Positions 46,071 to 55,055 of a DNA stretch of 64,000 nucleotides are shown piece by piece (position 1 is the stretch's first letter; each line of letters opens with the position of its first letter). The stretch is from JBBROS01 sp963752225. GTDB taxonomy: Bacteria > Pseudomonadota > Alphaproteobacteria > Acetobacterales > Acetobacteraceae. The stretch covers positions 11,120-75,119 of the forward strand of contig CAVVXS010000001.1 in assembly GCA_963752225.1 (NCBI GenBank). Reading direction: 5' to 3'. The position numbers and the translations under genes were made by a program. The notes beneath the pieces were generated by a model. The model worked only from the letters and a program-made list of their open reading frames with translations, had not been told where the DNA came from and did no database searches.

Positions 46071-46754
46071 ATGTCAGAGTTCGTGATTGCCGCCCCGGTG
46101 CAGGCGTATGTGCCGGTGCAGGGCGGGGGACGGTTTCCGGTTCGGCGGATCTACTGCGTGGGACGAAACTACGCCGAGCATGCGCGGGAGATGGGGCATG
46201 ATCCGGACCGGGAGGCACCGTTCTTCTTCATGAAGCCGGCCGATGCGCTGGTGATCGGCGGGGCGGACATGCCGTATCCACCGGGCACCTCGGACTTGCA
46301 CCACGAGATGGAACTGGTTGTCGGGCTGGGGTCAGGCGGGACCGATATCGCGGAGGCCGACTCGCTCGGGTGCGTTTGGGGCTACGCGGCGGGGCTGGAT
46401 ATGACCCGGCGGGACGTGCAGGGCGAGGCGAAGAAGCTTGGCCGGCCGTGGGACATGGGGAAGGGGTTCGATCATTCGGCGCCAATCGGGACCATGGTGC
46501 CGGCGGCGGGAATCGATTCGACAAAGGGGTCGATCGAGTTGAGGGTGAATGGTCAGGTTCGGCAGAGCAGCGACTTGTCGAAGCTGATCTGGACCGTCGC
46601 CGAGACAATCGCTTTCCTGTCGAAGCTGGTTCGGCTGGAAGCAGGCGACCTGATCTTCACGGGAACGCCGGAGGGGGTGGCGGCCGCGCAACGGGGCGAC
46701 CTGCTCGAAGGGCGGGTTGCAGGCATTCCGGAGTTGCGAGTCCGGATCGTGTGA
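46071..46754 (+). CDS. Fumarylacetoacetate hydrolase-family enzyme
   Basis: This 227-residue protein has the FAH fold marks: RIYCVGRNYAEHAREMGHDP, the metal-binding glutamates in HHEMELVVGLG, an Asp further on in GLDMTRRDVQ, and the end FTGTPEGVAA. It resembles small FahA-like hydrolases or oxaloacetate decarboxylases (FAHD1-type), which act on C-C bonds of small keto acids. The ATG at 46071 is used. It may be functionally linked to the adjacent dicarboxylate importer. Confidence 0.9.
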   Translation: MSEFVIAAPVQAYVPVQGGGRFPVRRIYCVGRNYAEHAREMGHDPDREAPFFFMKPADALVIGGADMPYPPGTSDLHHEMELVVGLGSGGTDIAEADSLGCVWGYAAGLDMTRRDVQGEAKKLGRPWDMGKGFDHSAPIGTMVPAAGIDSTKGSIELRVNGQVRQSSDLSKLIWTVAETIAFLSKLVRLEAGDLIFTGTPEGVAAAQRGDLLEGRVAGIPELRVRIV

Positions 46755-46759
46755 CGGGA

Positions 46760-46780
46760 CCCCGGGCCTGAGGCCCGGGG
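46760..46780. repeat. Perfect palindrome between convergent genes
   Basis: Nine-base arms CCCCGGGCC and GGCCCGGGG surround TGA, five bases after the stop of the FAH-family gene and 11 bases before the end of the convergent gene. It could end transcription from both sides, although no T run follows on either strand. Confidence 0.55.
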
Positions 46781-46791
46781 CGATCACGCGG

Positions 46792-47133
46792 TCAGCGGTT
46801 GTAGTAGGGATACGGCGCCGGCGCGTAGTAGGCTGGCGGCGGCGCGTAAGCGTAAGCCGGAGGCGCGTAGTAAGCCGGCGGGGGTGCGTACACGACCGGC
46901 GGCGGCGGTGCATAGTAGGGGGCTGCGAGCAGCGAGCCCACCCCGAGGCCGAGCAGTGCGCCACCGACCAGGGCGCCGGCGCCGAATCCACCACCATGGT
47001 GGTATCCGTAGCCTCGGCCATAGCCGTAGCCGCCACGGTAGTATTCGGCATGTGCCGATGTTGGCGCGAGAGCGGCGGCAGCCATCGGGACGGCGATAGC
47101 GGCAGCGAGGAGCTTAGCGGCGAAGCGGGCCAT
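46792..47133 (-). CDS. Exported Gly/Tyr/Pro-rich protein
   Basis: This 113-residue protein has a signal peptide (FAAKLLAAAIAVPMAAAALA, cleavage near AHA), a Gly-Tyr-His part (GYGYGRGYGYHHGGGFGAG), a short hydrophobic segment, and a tail of repeated APPPAYYAP units. Such proteins are common outer-surface or envelope proteins of unknown role. ATG 47133 is chosen since it starts the signal peptide. Confidence 0.7.
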   Translation of the reverse strand: MARFAAKLLAAAIAVPMAAAALAPTSAHAEYYRGGYGYGRGYGYHHGGGFGAGALVGGALLGLGVGSLLAAPYYAPPPPVVYAPPPAYYAPPAYAYAPPPAYYAPAPYPYYNR

Positions 47134-47406
47134 GGTGCACCTGGTGAAAAACGGGTGGGGTCCATTCCCCATCGCTGCTTCATATACGCATCGGTCGTGG
47201 CAGATTTAAGGCGGTCGCTAGCTCGGGGGATCTACGGTGGAGGGGCGGCGAGCACGTTCGCGTGCTTAGGAAAAAATGTGCGTGACAATAGGAAAATGTG
47301 CTTGTGCAGCGCCCCAGTTTTCGGTATTAGTTGGGGCATGCTCAGGGTTGTCGCGGGGGCGGCGATCTGGGTGGTTCCGCAATTCTCGAGGCCTGATGGG
47401 GACGGT

Positions 47407-47637
47407 ATGACCGAGCTCTCGCCGTTGCATGTGTTGTTGTCAGTGATGAAGCGGCGTTGGGATACGGGCGATCTCGACGGGGCGGTCGCGCTGGCGAAGG
47501 TCGCCGCGCCGTACCTGCATGGCCGGGCGCCGTCGGCTCGGCCGGGCGGGGATATAGCCGGGGTACCGGATGACGAACTCGACGGGTATGGACTTGGTTT
47601 CGGCGGAGCGCCGTTTGCGCCGGAGGGTGCGGGATAG
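47407..47637 (+). CDS. Small phage protein preceding terminase
   Basis: This 76-residue protein (start MTELSPLHVLLSVMKRRWDT, then DLDGAVALAKVAAPYLHGRA) resembles short helical proteins found before the terminase in prophages of acetic acid bacteria, where a small terminase subunit would be. Its function is unproven. Its last 68 bases overlap the next gene in another frame. Confidence 0.5.
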   Translation: MTELSPLHVLLSVMKRRWDTGDLDGAVALAKVAAPYLHGRAPSARPGGDIAGVPDDELDGYGLGFGGAPFAPEGAG

Positions 47638-48169
47638 TCTGGGGGACTGGTCGAAGCTGGCGCTGGCTTCGCAAGGGTTTGCGCCGGCACGGCACCACAA
47701 GCTGATCATCGAGGAGTTGGAGGGGCTGGTGGCGGGACGGTGCGACCGCCTGATGCTGCTGCTGCCGCCGGGTTCGGCGAAGAGCACGTACACATTCCAG
47801 GACAACTGGACCGGGACCGACATCTTGGTCCCCTCGGCGACGGTGGTCGAATGGGTCGGCGCCTGGGGTGGCTGGCAAGCGGTCGGGTTTCCAATGGCCG
47901 ATTATGTCTCCCCTGCGGGAGACGGCAGTTTGGTGCTGCGGAGCGTGACCGGAGATGTCGTCGTCCGCCCGGCCGGGGCCGGCCGTGTACGGGTGAGTTC
48001 CGAGTCCGAGCCGGTCGGGTTCGCCACTCTCCTCGGGCGCGGAGGACCCGAAGGTGTGGTGAACGCGCCGCCGGGAAGCGACTACCGCAATCTCGACGGC
48101 GGAGCAGGCAACACGCTTTGGGTGAAGCGACTTGGCACCGCCGCTTCAGGCTGGGTGGCCGTCGCTTAG
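47570..48169 (+). pseudogene. Terminase large-subunit N-terminus fused in frame to a phage tail-protein C-terminus
   Basis: Residues 1-75 or so match the start of phage terminase large subunits: a helix SKLALASQGFAPARHHKLII, then RCDRLMLLLPPGSAKSTYTF with the Walker A loop PPGSAKST. Directly after KSTYT the sequence becomes the end of a tail protein (VEWVGAWGGWQAVGFPMADY, DYRNLDGGAGNTLWVKRLG), which is common at phage tail-fibre C-termini. The rest of the ATPase and the nuclease domain are missing. The join lies near 47792. The product cannot package DNA; it marks a large deletion. Confidence 0.75.
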
Positions 48170-48220
48170 CCGGCGGTCAATTACCCTCGAGCCAACCGCA
48201 CCAAACGTCAGGGAGACCTC

Positions 48221-49477
48221 ATGCCGACTATCAAGCAGTTGCCGGCGGCGACGGCGATCCAGGCGACGGACCTGCTGCCCGTAAGTCAGGGTGGAGCAAC
48301 CCGAGCGCTGACGATCGGAGGACTACTGTCCTCGACACAGGCCGCAATCTCGCTTGCGTCCGGCAAGCTGCTCGGCCGGGTCTCGCAGACGGCGGGTGGC
48401 CCTGAACCGATCGGCTTGGGAACAGGACTGGCAGTCGTTGCTGGTTCGATCGCAGCGACTGCCGTCGATCACTTGACACTTCCGCAAGCGACGGCGCTGC
48501 TCCCCGCCGATGAAGTCATCGTCAATACAGATGGAGCCGCAAAACGTTTGCCGTCGGCGATGCTGCGAGCGTTGTTCAGGGCGGGCAGCGGTGTTTCGAT
48601 CGACAGCGAGGGGGTCGTTTCGGCATTTGGCGGTTCGGCGACCGGGCCCGCAACAACGGACGCGCTGGGCAGCGTCAAAATCGGCCCGGGTTTGATTGTC
48701 TCGGACTCCGGCACCATCGCGCCAGATCCCGCCGTGGTGGCGTTCCGCAACGCGCTTTCGACAGTGGCGCTCAGCGGTAATTACGGAGACCTGTCCGAGC
48801 GCCCGGCGCTCGGCCAAGCTGCCGGTCTCGATGTTGGGACGACGAGCGGGAGTGTCGCGGCCGGGGACGATCCGCGAATTGCCGGCGCGCTTTCGGCAAC
48901 GGCGGCTGCGACGACCTATTTGACAGGTGCGGATGCGTCTCGCACCTATCAGACCGCGCAGCAGGTCAATTCGCTCATCGCAGGCGGCGTCGCCGCCAAC
49001 GTATCCGGAGTGGTTGCGATGTCGAGCGGTGGCACGGGGGCCACGACCGCCGTAACCGCTCGCGGAAATCTCGGCTTGGGCAACGCTGCCGTAGCAAACT
49101 TCGGCACGACAGCCGGCACCGTCGCTGATGGTGGCGCGGTGGCAGCGGCCCTCGCCAACGCCGTTACGATCGGAGGGTCACCCGTCATCACGCCAAGCGC
49201 AGTGGCAGTTATGGCGGCAGCCGGCACAGGCGTGAGCGACGTTCCCTCCGTGGTGTCAGCGGTGAACATTCTTGGTATCGTTCCGGCCGGGACTGGCGTG
49301 CGGCTAACGGCCCAGCAGACGACCGTGGTGATCAACCGCGGGGGAAACCCCTTGAAGGTTTTTCCGCCGCCTGGCGGCACCATTGAGGGTGGGACAGCGG
49401 ACACGGCCGTGCAAATTCCGTCCGGAGCTTCGGCCACGTTCGTTACGGCCGATACGATGGCCTACTTCGCGATCTGA
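48221..49477 (+). CDS. Phage tail fibre-like protein
   Basis: This 418-residue protein begins PTIKQLPAATAIQATDLLPV, then SQGGATRALTIGGLL, a common N-terminus of phage tail fibre proteins. The middle has repeats related to TGADASRTYQTAQQVNSLI and GTGATTAVTARGNLGLGNAA, the fibre repeat seen in many tail proteins. It is probably a trimeric adhesive fibre. It follows the fused fragment by 51 bases in the same operon. Confidence 0.75.
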   Translation: MPTIKQLPAATAIQATDLLPVSQGGATRALTIGGLLSSTQAAISLASGKLLGRVSQTAGGPEPIGLGTGLAVVAGSIAATAVDHLTLPQATALLPADEVIVNTDGAAKRLPSAMLRALFRAGSGVSIDSEGVVSAFGGSATGPATTDALGSVKIGPGLIVSDSGTIAPDPAVVAFRNALSTVALSGNYGDLSERPALGQAAGLDVGTTSGSVAAGDDPRIAGALSATAAATTYLTGADASRTYQTAQQVNSLIAGGVAANVSGVVAMSSGGTGATTAVTARGNLGLGNAAVANFGTTAGTVADGGAVAAALANAVTIGGSPVITPSAVAVMAAAGTGVSDVPSVVSAVNILGIVPAGTGVRLTAQQTTVVINRGGNPLKVFPPPGGTIEGGTADTAVQIPSGASATFVTADTMAYFAI

Positions 49478-49488
49478 AGGACCTTTGC

Positions 49489-50937
49489 ATGCGAACGATT
49501 CTGGTAGCCAGCCTATGCTGCCCTTTCGTGGCTGGGTCGGTTCAGGCTCGCGACGTTGGCCCGATTCCTTTTTCGGCGCTCAACCAAGCCAACGGTCCGG
49601 CAGCGCTGGACAGTGCCGGTCGGCTTTCGAACCAGTGGGTCATGCCGACAGGTGGCATGGTTGCGCGCACGTTGGGTGATCGCGCAGGTGACGCACTGAG
49701 CACGACCGACTTCGGAGCTGCGGGAGACGGTTCGACGGTCGACACAGGCGCTTTTCAGGCGGCGCAAAACTATCGGCAAGGTCACGCCGGCGGAACGGTC
49801 AGGGTTCGCCCGGGCTTATACGCGCTGAACAGCAATGTCTACACCGCCGGAAACGTGACGTGGCTGTTCGAGCACGGTGCGCGGGTAACCGGACGAGGAC
49901 AGCTTGATGCGGTTGCCGACAGCGCAACGCTGAACGTCAGCGGTCTCAGCCTGGCCCGGCTGTACTCCTCGACCACCAACGAGCATGGACTGTTTGTCAC
50001 CGCTCGCGCCGCTCCGACAGCCGGGAGCGTGCCATATGAGAAATCGGGCGTGATTGTCAGTTTAATCCAGAACGACCCTTCGACTTATGGAACCGGAGCA
50101 CTGAAAGATCTCGTCGCGTTCGAGGGGCAAGGGTTGATCGAGGCGGGCACCCTCACCGGGCGTATTTGGGGCATCAACACCGGTGTCGGGCCAGGCGTGG
50201 GTGCCGATGGCTACGCCGTCGGGGGCGAGTTCGGTGTTCAGTCTTACTCGGGTTCGCCGGCGGGCACGCTTGGCACCGCAACGTCGAAGATCGGCGTGCA
50301 CGTGGTGGCTTACGGGAACAGCAGCAGCACCGCCGCACTGGTTACCAGCGGCAATGGCACGACTTGGCAGGACGGGGTCGTGGTTCAGCAGGAATCGATC
50401 GATCCGGGCGCGCACGCGTTGTCGGTGCGGCCGAACGGGTCCAGCCGCAGCGCCGACCTCGCTTGGATCGCGCGCGATGGGTCCGGAGGGCTGACACGCG
50501 AGGCTGCCATTCGAAGCGGCGGCATCGGGACCGCACGCAAGCGAGTGCTGACGGCGTCCTCAAACGGTGCCGGGCAAGTCGAGATGACCGACGACGGTGG
50601 CGCCCCGAGTGCGACGAACACGATCACGCCGGATGCGAACTCGTCGCTGGTGATCAAGAACATGCGGCTTCTGGTCTTTGGACCGGCGACCGGCTTCGCA
50701 GCAACGTATCATGTCGGAGACGTTCTAGTGGCGCGTGGGAGTGCTGCCTCGTCGCTTGCGTCATCGCCGGCGTCGATCGTGCTCACCCTTGATCAGCAGT
50801 TGGGCGCTTCACCGGGACCGGTCGGATTGGCTTTGGTGTTGGACAAAACGGGAGGGCGGGTCGCGCTCACGGTAACAACAGGCGCCACCACGGCGCTCCA
50901 CTATGTTGCGGAAATCGAGACGATCGAGGCTCGCTGA
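49489..50937 (+). CDS. Phage tail spike-like protein with pectate-lyase-3 start motif
   Basis: This 482-residue protein has a signal-like N-terminus, then the characteristic tail-spike entry DFGAAGDGSTVDTGAFQAA near residue 73, which opens a right-handed beta-helix with later motif RVRPGLYALNS. The remaining part is rich in Gly, Ser and Thr and beta sheet. It may bind or cut cell-surface polysaccharide. It follows the preceding gene by 11 bases. Confidence 0.75.
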   Translation: MRTILVASLCCPFVAGSVQARDVGPIPFSALNQANGPAALDSAGRLSNQWVMPTGGMVARTLGDRAGDALSTTDFGAAGDGSTVDTGAFQAAQNYRQGHAGGTVRVRPGLYALNSNVYTAGNVTWLFEHGARVTGRGQLDAVADSATLNVSGLSLARLYSSTTNEHGLFVTARAAPTAGSVPYEKSGVIVSLIQNDPSTYGTGALKDLVAFEGQGLIEAGTLTGRIWGINTGVGPGVGADGYAVGGEFGVQSYSGSPAGTLGTATSKIGVHVVAYGNSSSTAALVTSGNGTTWQDGVVVQQESIDPGAHALSVRPNGSSRSADLAWIARDGSGGLTREAAIRSGGIGTARKRVLTASSNGAGQVEMTDDGGAPSATNTITPDANSSLVIKNMRLLVFGPATGFAATYHVGDVLVARGSAASSLASSPASIVLTLDQQLGASPGPVGLALVLDKTGGRVALTVTTGATTALHYVAEIETIEAR

Positions 50938-51029
50938 GGCGAGTTGCTGCGTCCGACGGCACAGCTGGGCTGTGCAAGAGATCAGCCTGAGCGCCGCTGA
51001 TGTTTCCGCTGTGCAGCTGAGGAGTCGGC

Positions 51030-51578
51030 ATGACCGAACTACTGAACCTTCCAGATTTGCCCGCGGGTCAAGCTGCGTCAGCTCAATTGCTCGTCGCTGT
51101 CCCAACGGCGTCGACGGCGCTCCCGTTCAAGGTCGCACTAGGCGCCTACTTATCAACAGCCGCTGCCAACGTGACTTACGCACCGCTCGCGAATCCAAGC
51201 TTCACTGGCGTGCCGACTGTGCCTACTGCGGCGCGGGGCGATAACACGACGCAAGTTGCGTCAACCGCGTTTGTCGCCGCCGGGTTCGTTTCCAAAGCAG
51301 CTCGCACCGCTTCAACGTCGGCTGTTGCGCTCGATCCGTCCGACGGAACCGTTTTCATCAACAAGGCAAGCGGCAGTCCAACCACTGTGACCTTGTATTC
51401 CTCACCTGCGATCGGCGCGACACATGTCATCAAGGATGCCCGAGGCGATGCGGGGCTGAACAACATCACTGTACAATCGGCGACGAGTACGATCGACGGT
51501 CAAGCCAATTTTGTCCTCCGCGCCAATTACGCGGCCATTTGCCTGGTCTTCAACGGCGTCGAGTGGAGCATCATCTAA
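51030..51578 (+). CDS. Phage tail fibre-like protein
   Basis: This 182-residue protein has the fibre repeat YAPLANPSFTGVPTVPTAA and the motif TTQVASTAFV, which are common in phage tail fibres, followed by a compact C-terminal domain (VIKDARGDAGLNNITVQSA). Its TAA stop overlaps the ATG of the next gene by one base. Confidence 0.75.
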   Translation: MTELLNLPDLPAGQAASAQLLVAVPTASTALPFKVALGAYLSTAAANVTYAPLANPSFTGVPTVPTAARGDNTTQVASTAFVAAGFVSKAARTASTSAVALDPSDGTVFINKASGSPTTVTLYSSPAIGATHVIKDARGDAGLNNITVQSATSTIDGQANFVLRANYAAICLVFNGVEWSII

Positions 51579-53236
51579 TGGCATATTTGCCCATCAGCTC
51601 GAACGTCCCGACTGCGACGAGCAACTCGGCCGGGGTGGTCCAGCCGGATGGCACCAGCATCTTGATCAGCGGCGGCGTCATTTCAGCCGCTCCGCAGGCC
51701 AGCGTCGTGCCGCAACAGGTCACCGTTTCGACATCTGCGCAGACGCTCAACTTCAAAGCCGGCGCGCGTGAGACGAGCTATACGGTCACACTGAGCCAAA
51801 GCAGCAGTATTACGATCGGGGACGGATCCCCGGGCTTCGACCAGGTCATGACGATCGACTTAGTCCAAGGAGGCGCCGGCGGCTTTGCGCCGACCTTCAC
51901 CAACGTGTCCTGGGCTTCTGGAGTAGCGCCGGGCTTCAACACAGCGGCCGGCAAGCGTGACACGATCCAGGTCCGAGCGATCGCCGGCGACGTGATGGGT
52001 TGGCCGGTGAGCATGGGGCGAGCGCCCTTAGTGGCCGCTTTGCCGGCAGCCCCTGCAAGTATCAGCGTGTCGGCCGGCACTTTGCAGAACACGGTCACGG
52101 CGAGTTCGGTCACCGCCTACCCGTCCGTCACGGGATACAATGTTTACGCCGGGCCGACGGCGGGCAACGAGGCCGTCGCGCCCATCGCAAGCAGGGTCGC
52201 GTTGCCATTTGTCGACACCGGCCTGGCGGCAGGCGTGCCTCGGTTCTACAAAGTGTCGGCCGTGAACAGTCTGGGCGAGGGCCCATCGTCGAGTGAAGGG
52301 TCTGCAACTCCAGCGGCACCGGTCGGTGTGCCGCCGGCTCCGGCATTGGTCGTGGTGACCCCCGGCGCAACGCAGAACACGATCAGTGCGGCGGCCGTCG
52401 TGGCCACGCCCGCCGTCACGGGATATACGGTTCGTCGCGGGTTGGCGCCGGGAGCGGAAGCAGCGGTGCCAGTTGCGACCAACGTGTCGCTCCCGTGGAT
52501 TGATACCGGTCTGACGGCAGGCACTCCGTACTATTATACCGTTGCCGCAGTAAACGGGGTTGGAACCGGTCAGGCCTCGCCTGAAGGCGCCGCTACGCCG
52601 TTCGCCGGGAGCGCCCACTATGCTTCTTTCACAGCGGCCAACTCCGTCATCTACGCCCCGCCGAGCAGCACGTTAAACCCAGGCTCCGCGGCATTCGACA
52701 TGCAAGTGCGCATCAGGATGGCGAGTTGGGCCAGCGGCGGCAGTGTGGAGACCAATCTGTTCGGCTGCTGGGATGTCGCGGTGGCCAAGCGGCTGTGGCG
52801 GTTTGGCGTCACGACTGACGGCCGGCTACGGGCGAGTTGGGCGATTGGGGCAAGCACCAGTGTAACGGCGGTGTCGAATGCTGCGATTGCGGCGGCCGGG
52901 AGCACCGATCTGTGGCTGAGGGCTGCTGTCATCCCCAACTCGGGTTTGGTGACGTTCTACACGTCCGTCGATGGCAGCAGTTGGAGTGGGCTCGGCAGCC
53001 CACAGACAGCTAGTGGTTTTGCCTCGGTTTATACACCGTCCGCGTTGCCCTATTTCGTCATCGGAGCGAATGCGAGCGCGTCCGCGGGGCCCGCGGCCGA
53101 ACAGTTTTTCGGCCGGTTCTATGAGGCGCGTTTCTACATCGCGGGCGCATTGGTAACCAATCCCGTCGCAACGGCGAGCAACACGACCGATAGCAAGGGT
53201 TTCGGATACAGCCAATCGGGCGTGGTGTATGTTTGA
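51578..53236 (+). CDS. Phage tail protein with two fibronectin type III domains and a lectin-like C-terminus
   Basis: This 552-residue protein has an N-terminal fibre domain (to about residue 150), two fibronectin-III repeats (about 156-248 and 252-345, the second ending TAGTPYYYTVAAVNGVGTG), and a C-terminal concanavalin/LamG-like domain (residues about 355-552). This order fits an adhesion protein at the tail tip. The start and stop codons overlap neighbouring genes by one base. Confidence 0.78.
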   Translation: MAYLPISSNVPTATSNSAGVVQPDGTSILISGGVISAAPQASVVPQQVTVSTSAQTLNFKAGARETSYTVTLSQSSSITIGDGSPGFDQVMTIDLVQGGAGGFAPTFTNVSWASGVAPGFNTAAGKRDTIQVRAIAGDVMGWPVSMGRAPLVAALPAAPASISVSAGTLQNTVTASSVTAYPSVTGYNVYAGPTAGNEAVAPIASRVALPFVDTGLAAGVPRFYKVSAVNSLGEGPSSSEGSATPAAPVGVPPAPALVVVTPGATQNTISAAAVVATPAVTGYTVRRGLAPGAEAAVPVATNVSLPWIDTGLTAGTPYYYTVAAVNGVGTGQASPEGAATPFAGSAHYASFTAANSVIYAPPSSTLNPGSAAFDMQVRIRMASWASGGSVETNLFGCWDVAVAKRLWRFGVTTDGRLRASWAIGASTSVTAVSNAAIAAAGSTDLWLRAAVIPNSGLVTFYTSVDGSSWSGLGSPQTASGFASVYTPSALPYFVIGANASASAGPAAEQFFGRFYEARFYIAGALVTNPVATASNTTDSKGFGYSQSGVVYV

Positions 53237-54201
53237 TGCTGGCAGGCTCACGGCCTTACGGTGCAATCCCGGTTGCTGGCGCCGCCGTAAAGCTCAAAGG
53301 TGCGGCGATCCTTCAAGCCCCCGGCCAGTGGCCGTTCTGGGCGCAGTTCTGGCGCGATTGGGATTGGCCAACGATTACGCAAACAATCGATGCGCTTGCC
53401 GCAGTAGGGGTCAACTGCTTGCAAGTGACAGCGACAGGACTGGCCGATAACGGCGTCGCACATCCCGACATGTCGACGATGCGGCGCCGTATTGGGCAGC
53501 TAGCGTCGTTTGCCGCCGGGAGGCGTATGATGCTGAACCCACAGCTCGGCTATCAGCCGAGTCATAGCTTCGCGGCGGGTGTGACCGTCGCGGCGATGAC
53601 GGCAGCTCAAATGGCTCGGCTATTCGCGGAGCAGCCGAACGTCTGCTTTGTCGATGCAATGAATGAGGTGAACTTCTACGGCGGTCCTGGCTGGACTGGG
53701 CCCGGAGGGCAGGCGCTCAGCGACATGACAATCTTTGTCGCTGCGATCCGCCAGGTATTGGGAGCGATCCCGGTTACCGTCTCAGTTGGCGCCACGTCCA
53801 TCGCCGACATTGCGGGAGCTTGGACGCAGACCTACGCCGCACTGTCGGACTTCCACAACATTCATACCTACCAGTATCAGCAAAGCGGAACATCGGCGCC
53901 GACGCCGTCGGACTTCGTAGCACTCCGGTCCGCTCCTTGGTATCTGGGCCGTTTCGTCGTTGGCGAGACCGGCATGCCAAGCTCACGAGGGGCGGTGGCG
54001 CAAGCGGCGTGGCTGGCGGGAAATGGCTCGGTCGCGGCGGCGCCGGATTGCCTTGGCTCAATTCTGTGGGGAGCAACCGATACCAGCGCTGCCCCCGGGC
54101 GAAGCGAAGATGTCGCGAATTTCGGGATGGTCGACGCGTCAGGCACGCCGCGTCCGGCGCTTGCTTCCCAACTACAAGCTTGGCCAGGAGGGCTGTGGTG
54201 A
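53236..54201 (+). CDS. Clan GH-A-like glycoside hydrolase in the tail cassette
   Basis: This 321-residue protein has a TIM-barrel pattern with the two clan GH-A catalytic glutamates in place: acid/base Glu144 in VDAMNEVNFYG and nucleophile Glu244 in FVVGETGMPSS. The first strand region reads RDWDWPTITQTIDALAAVGV. It could be a polysaccharide depolymerase that helps the phage through capsule or biofilm. No exact GH family can be named by eye. It is coupled to the fibre gene (TGATG) and to the next gene (GTGA). Confidence 0.72.
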   Translation: MLAGSRPYGAIPVAGAAVKLKGAAILQAPGQWPFWAQFWRDWDWPTITQTIDALAAVGVNCLQVTATGLADNGVAHPDMSTMRRRIGQLASFAAGRRMMLNPQLGYQPSHSFAAGVTVAAMTAAQMARLFAEQPNVCFVDAMNEVNFYGGPGWTGPGGQALSDMTIFVAAIRQVLGAIPVTVSVGATSIADIAGAWTQTYAALSDFHNIHTYQYQQSGTSAPTPSDFVALRSAPWYLGRFVVGETGMPSSRGAVAQAAWLAGNGSVAAAPDCLGSILWGATDTSAAPGRSEDVANFGMVDASGTPRPALASQLQAWPGGLW

Positions 54202-54620
54202 GAGATGCTTTCCGTCGTGGTGCGGAACGGGTGTTGGCCCTCGAACCTTGGTGGGCAGAGTTCTGGTCAGCGTCGACCGCTGTTCTGTGGGCGGGCTTGT
54301 CCTACGCAGGCGCCGCCCGTCTGCAGGACTGGCCGTCGATGCGCTTGTTGCTCGAACTGGGCGACGAGCGGTTCTGGCATTTGCTGGGGTTTGGATTGGG
54401 TTTTTGCCAAATCGTCTCGCTGGCCTGCGATCGACGATGGTGGCGGTGGGCCATGGCGCTGGCACAGGGCTGGTTCTGGGGTGTGCTGACACTTGGCATG
54501 TGGGCGGCGACGCCGTGGTCGCCTGCCGTCGCCGTCTATGCCGGGTGGTGCGTGAGCAATGTCTTTTCCGTGCTGCGGCTGCTGCGGCCCTTGCGGGCCG
54601 GAACTGGGCTCAGGTCCTGA
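54198..54620 (+). CDS. Small membrane protein in phage cassette
   Basis: This 140-residue protein has four hydrophobic stretches (WASTAVLWAGLSYAG region, LLGFGLGFCQIVSLAC, WAMALAQGWFWGVLTLGMW and the AVAVYAGWCVSNVFSVL region) and a basic C-terminus. It begins with GTG overlapping the glycosidase stop. It may belong to the lysis set, but no holin family is recognised. Confidence 0.6.
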   Translation: MRDAFRRGAERVLALEPWWAEFWSASTAVLWAGLSYAGAARLQDWPSMRLLLELGDERFWHLLGFGLGFCQIVSLACDRRWWRWAMALAQGWFWGVLTLGMWAATPWSPAVAVYAGWCVSNVFSVLRLLRPLRAGTGLRS

Positions 54621-55055
54621 ATGGGCGACGTCATAGGCGGGCCGTGGTGGGTCGTCGCGGCAGCGTCGCTTCCCTCGGTGCTAAGCGGCGGTTGGGTCAT
54701 TTGGCGGTGGTGGGTCGAGCGGATGGACCGGCAAGCCGAGGGCGCCTCCAGCCGGGAGGAGCGGCTTGGACGCGAGATTGAGGCTCAGCGTACCGCTCTG
54801 TCCAGAGAACAGGCCGAGTTGTTCGACCGTATCCGTGCTGAACTGGTGCGGTGCCAGGCCCGACTGAGCCAAGTCGAACGCGATCGCGAAATCGGCTGGG
54901 ACTTGGCGCGGCATTGGCATCGTCGAGCGCACGAGTTGCGCCATATTGGCTTGAACGCGCAATCGATTGTAGCCGGTTTTTGCGCACGGGACGACGTTCC
55001 TGTTCCGGTCTGGCCGGACATGACGGTTGCGGGTTTGGAGGATCCAATCGAATGA
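54621..55055 (+). CDS. Spanin-like bitopic protein
   Basis: This 144-residue protein has one membrane helix at the N-terminus (WWVVAAASLPSVLSGGWVIW), then a long charged coiled coil (about residues 33-95), and a short globular end. This is the layout of inner-membrane spanin (Rz) proteins that fuse inner and outer membrane during lysis. It lies between a membrane protein and the endolysin; its stop overlaps the endolysin ATG (ATGA). Confidence 0.55.
   Translation: MGDVIGGPWWVVAAASLPSVLSGGWVIWRWWVERMDRQAEGASSREERLGREIEAQRTALSREQAELFDRIRAELVRCQARLSQVERDREIGWDLARHWHRRAHELRHIGLNAQSIVAGFCARDDVPVPVWPDMTVAGLEDPIE

Noticed and set aside
47251..47266. AGCACG-TTCG-CGTGCT hairpin as a terminator
   Set aside because: It is short, is followed by A residues rather than T on the plus strand, and lies between divergent-looking features; no terminator on either strand.
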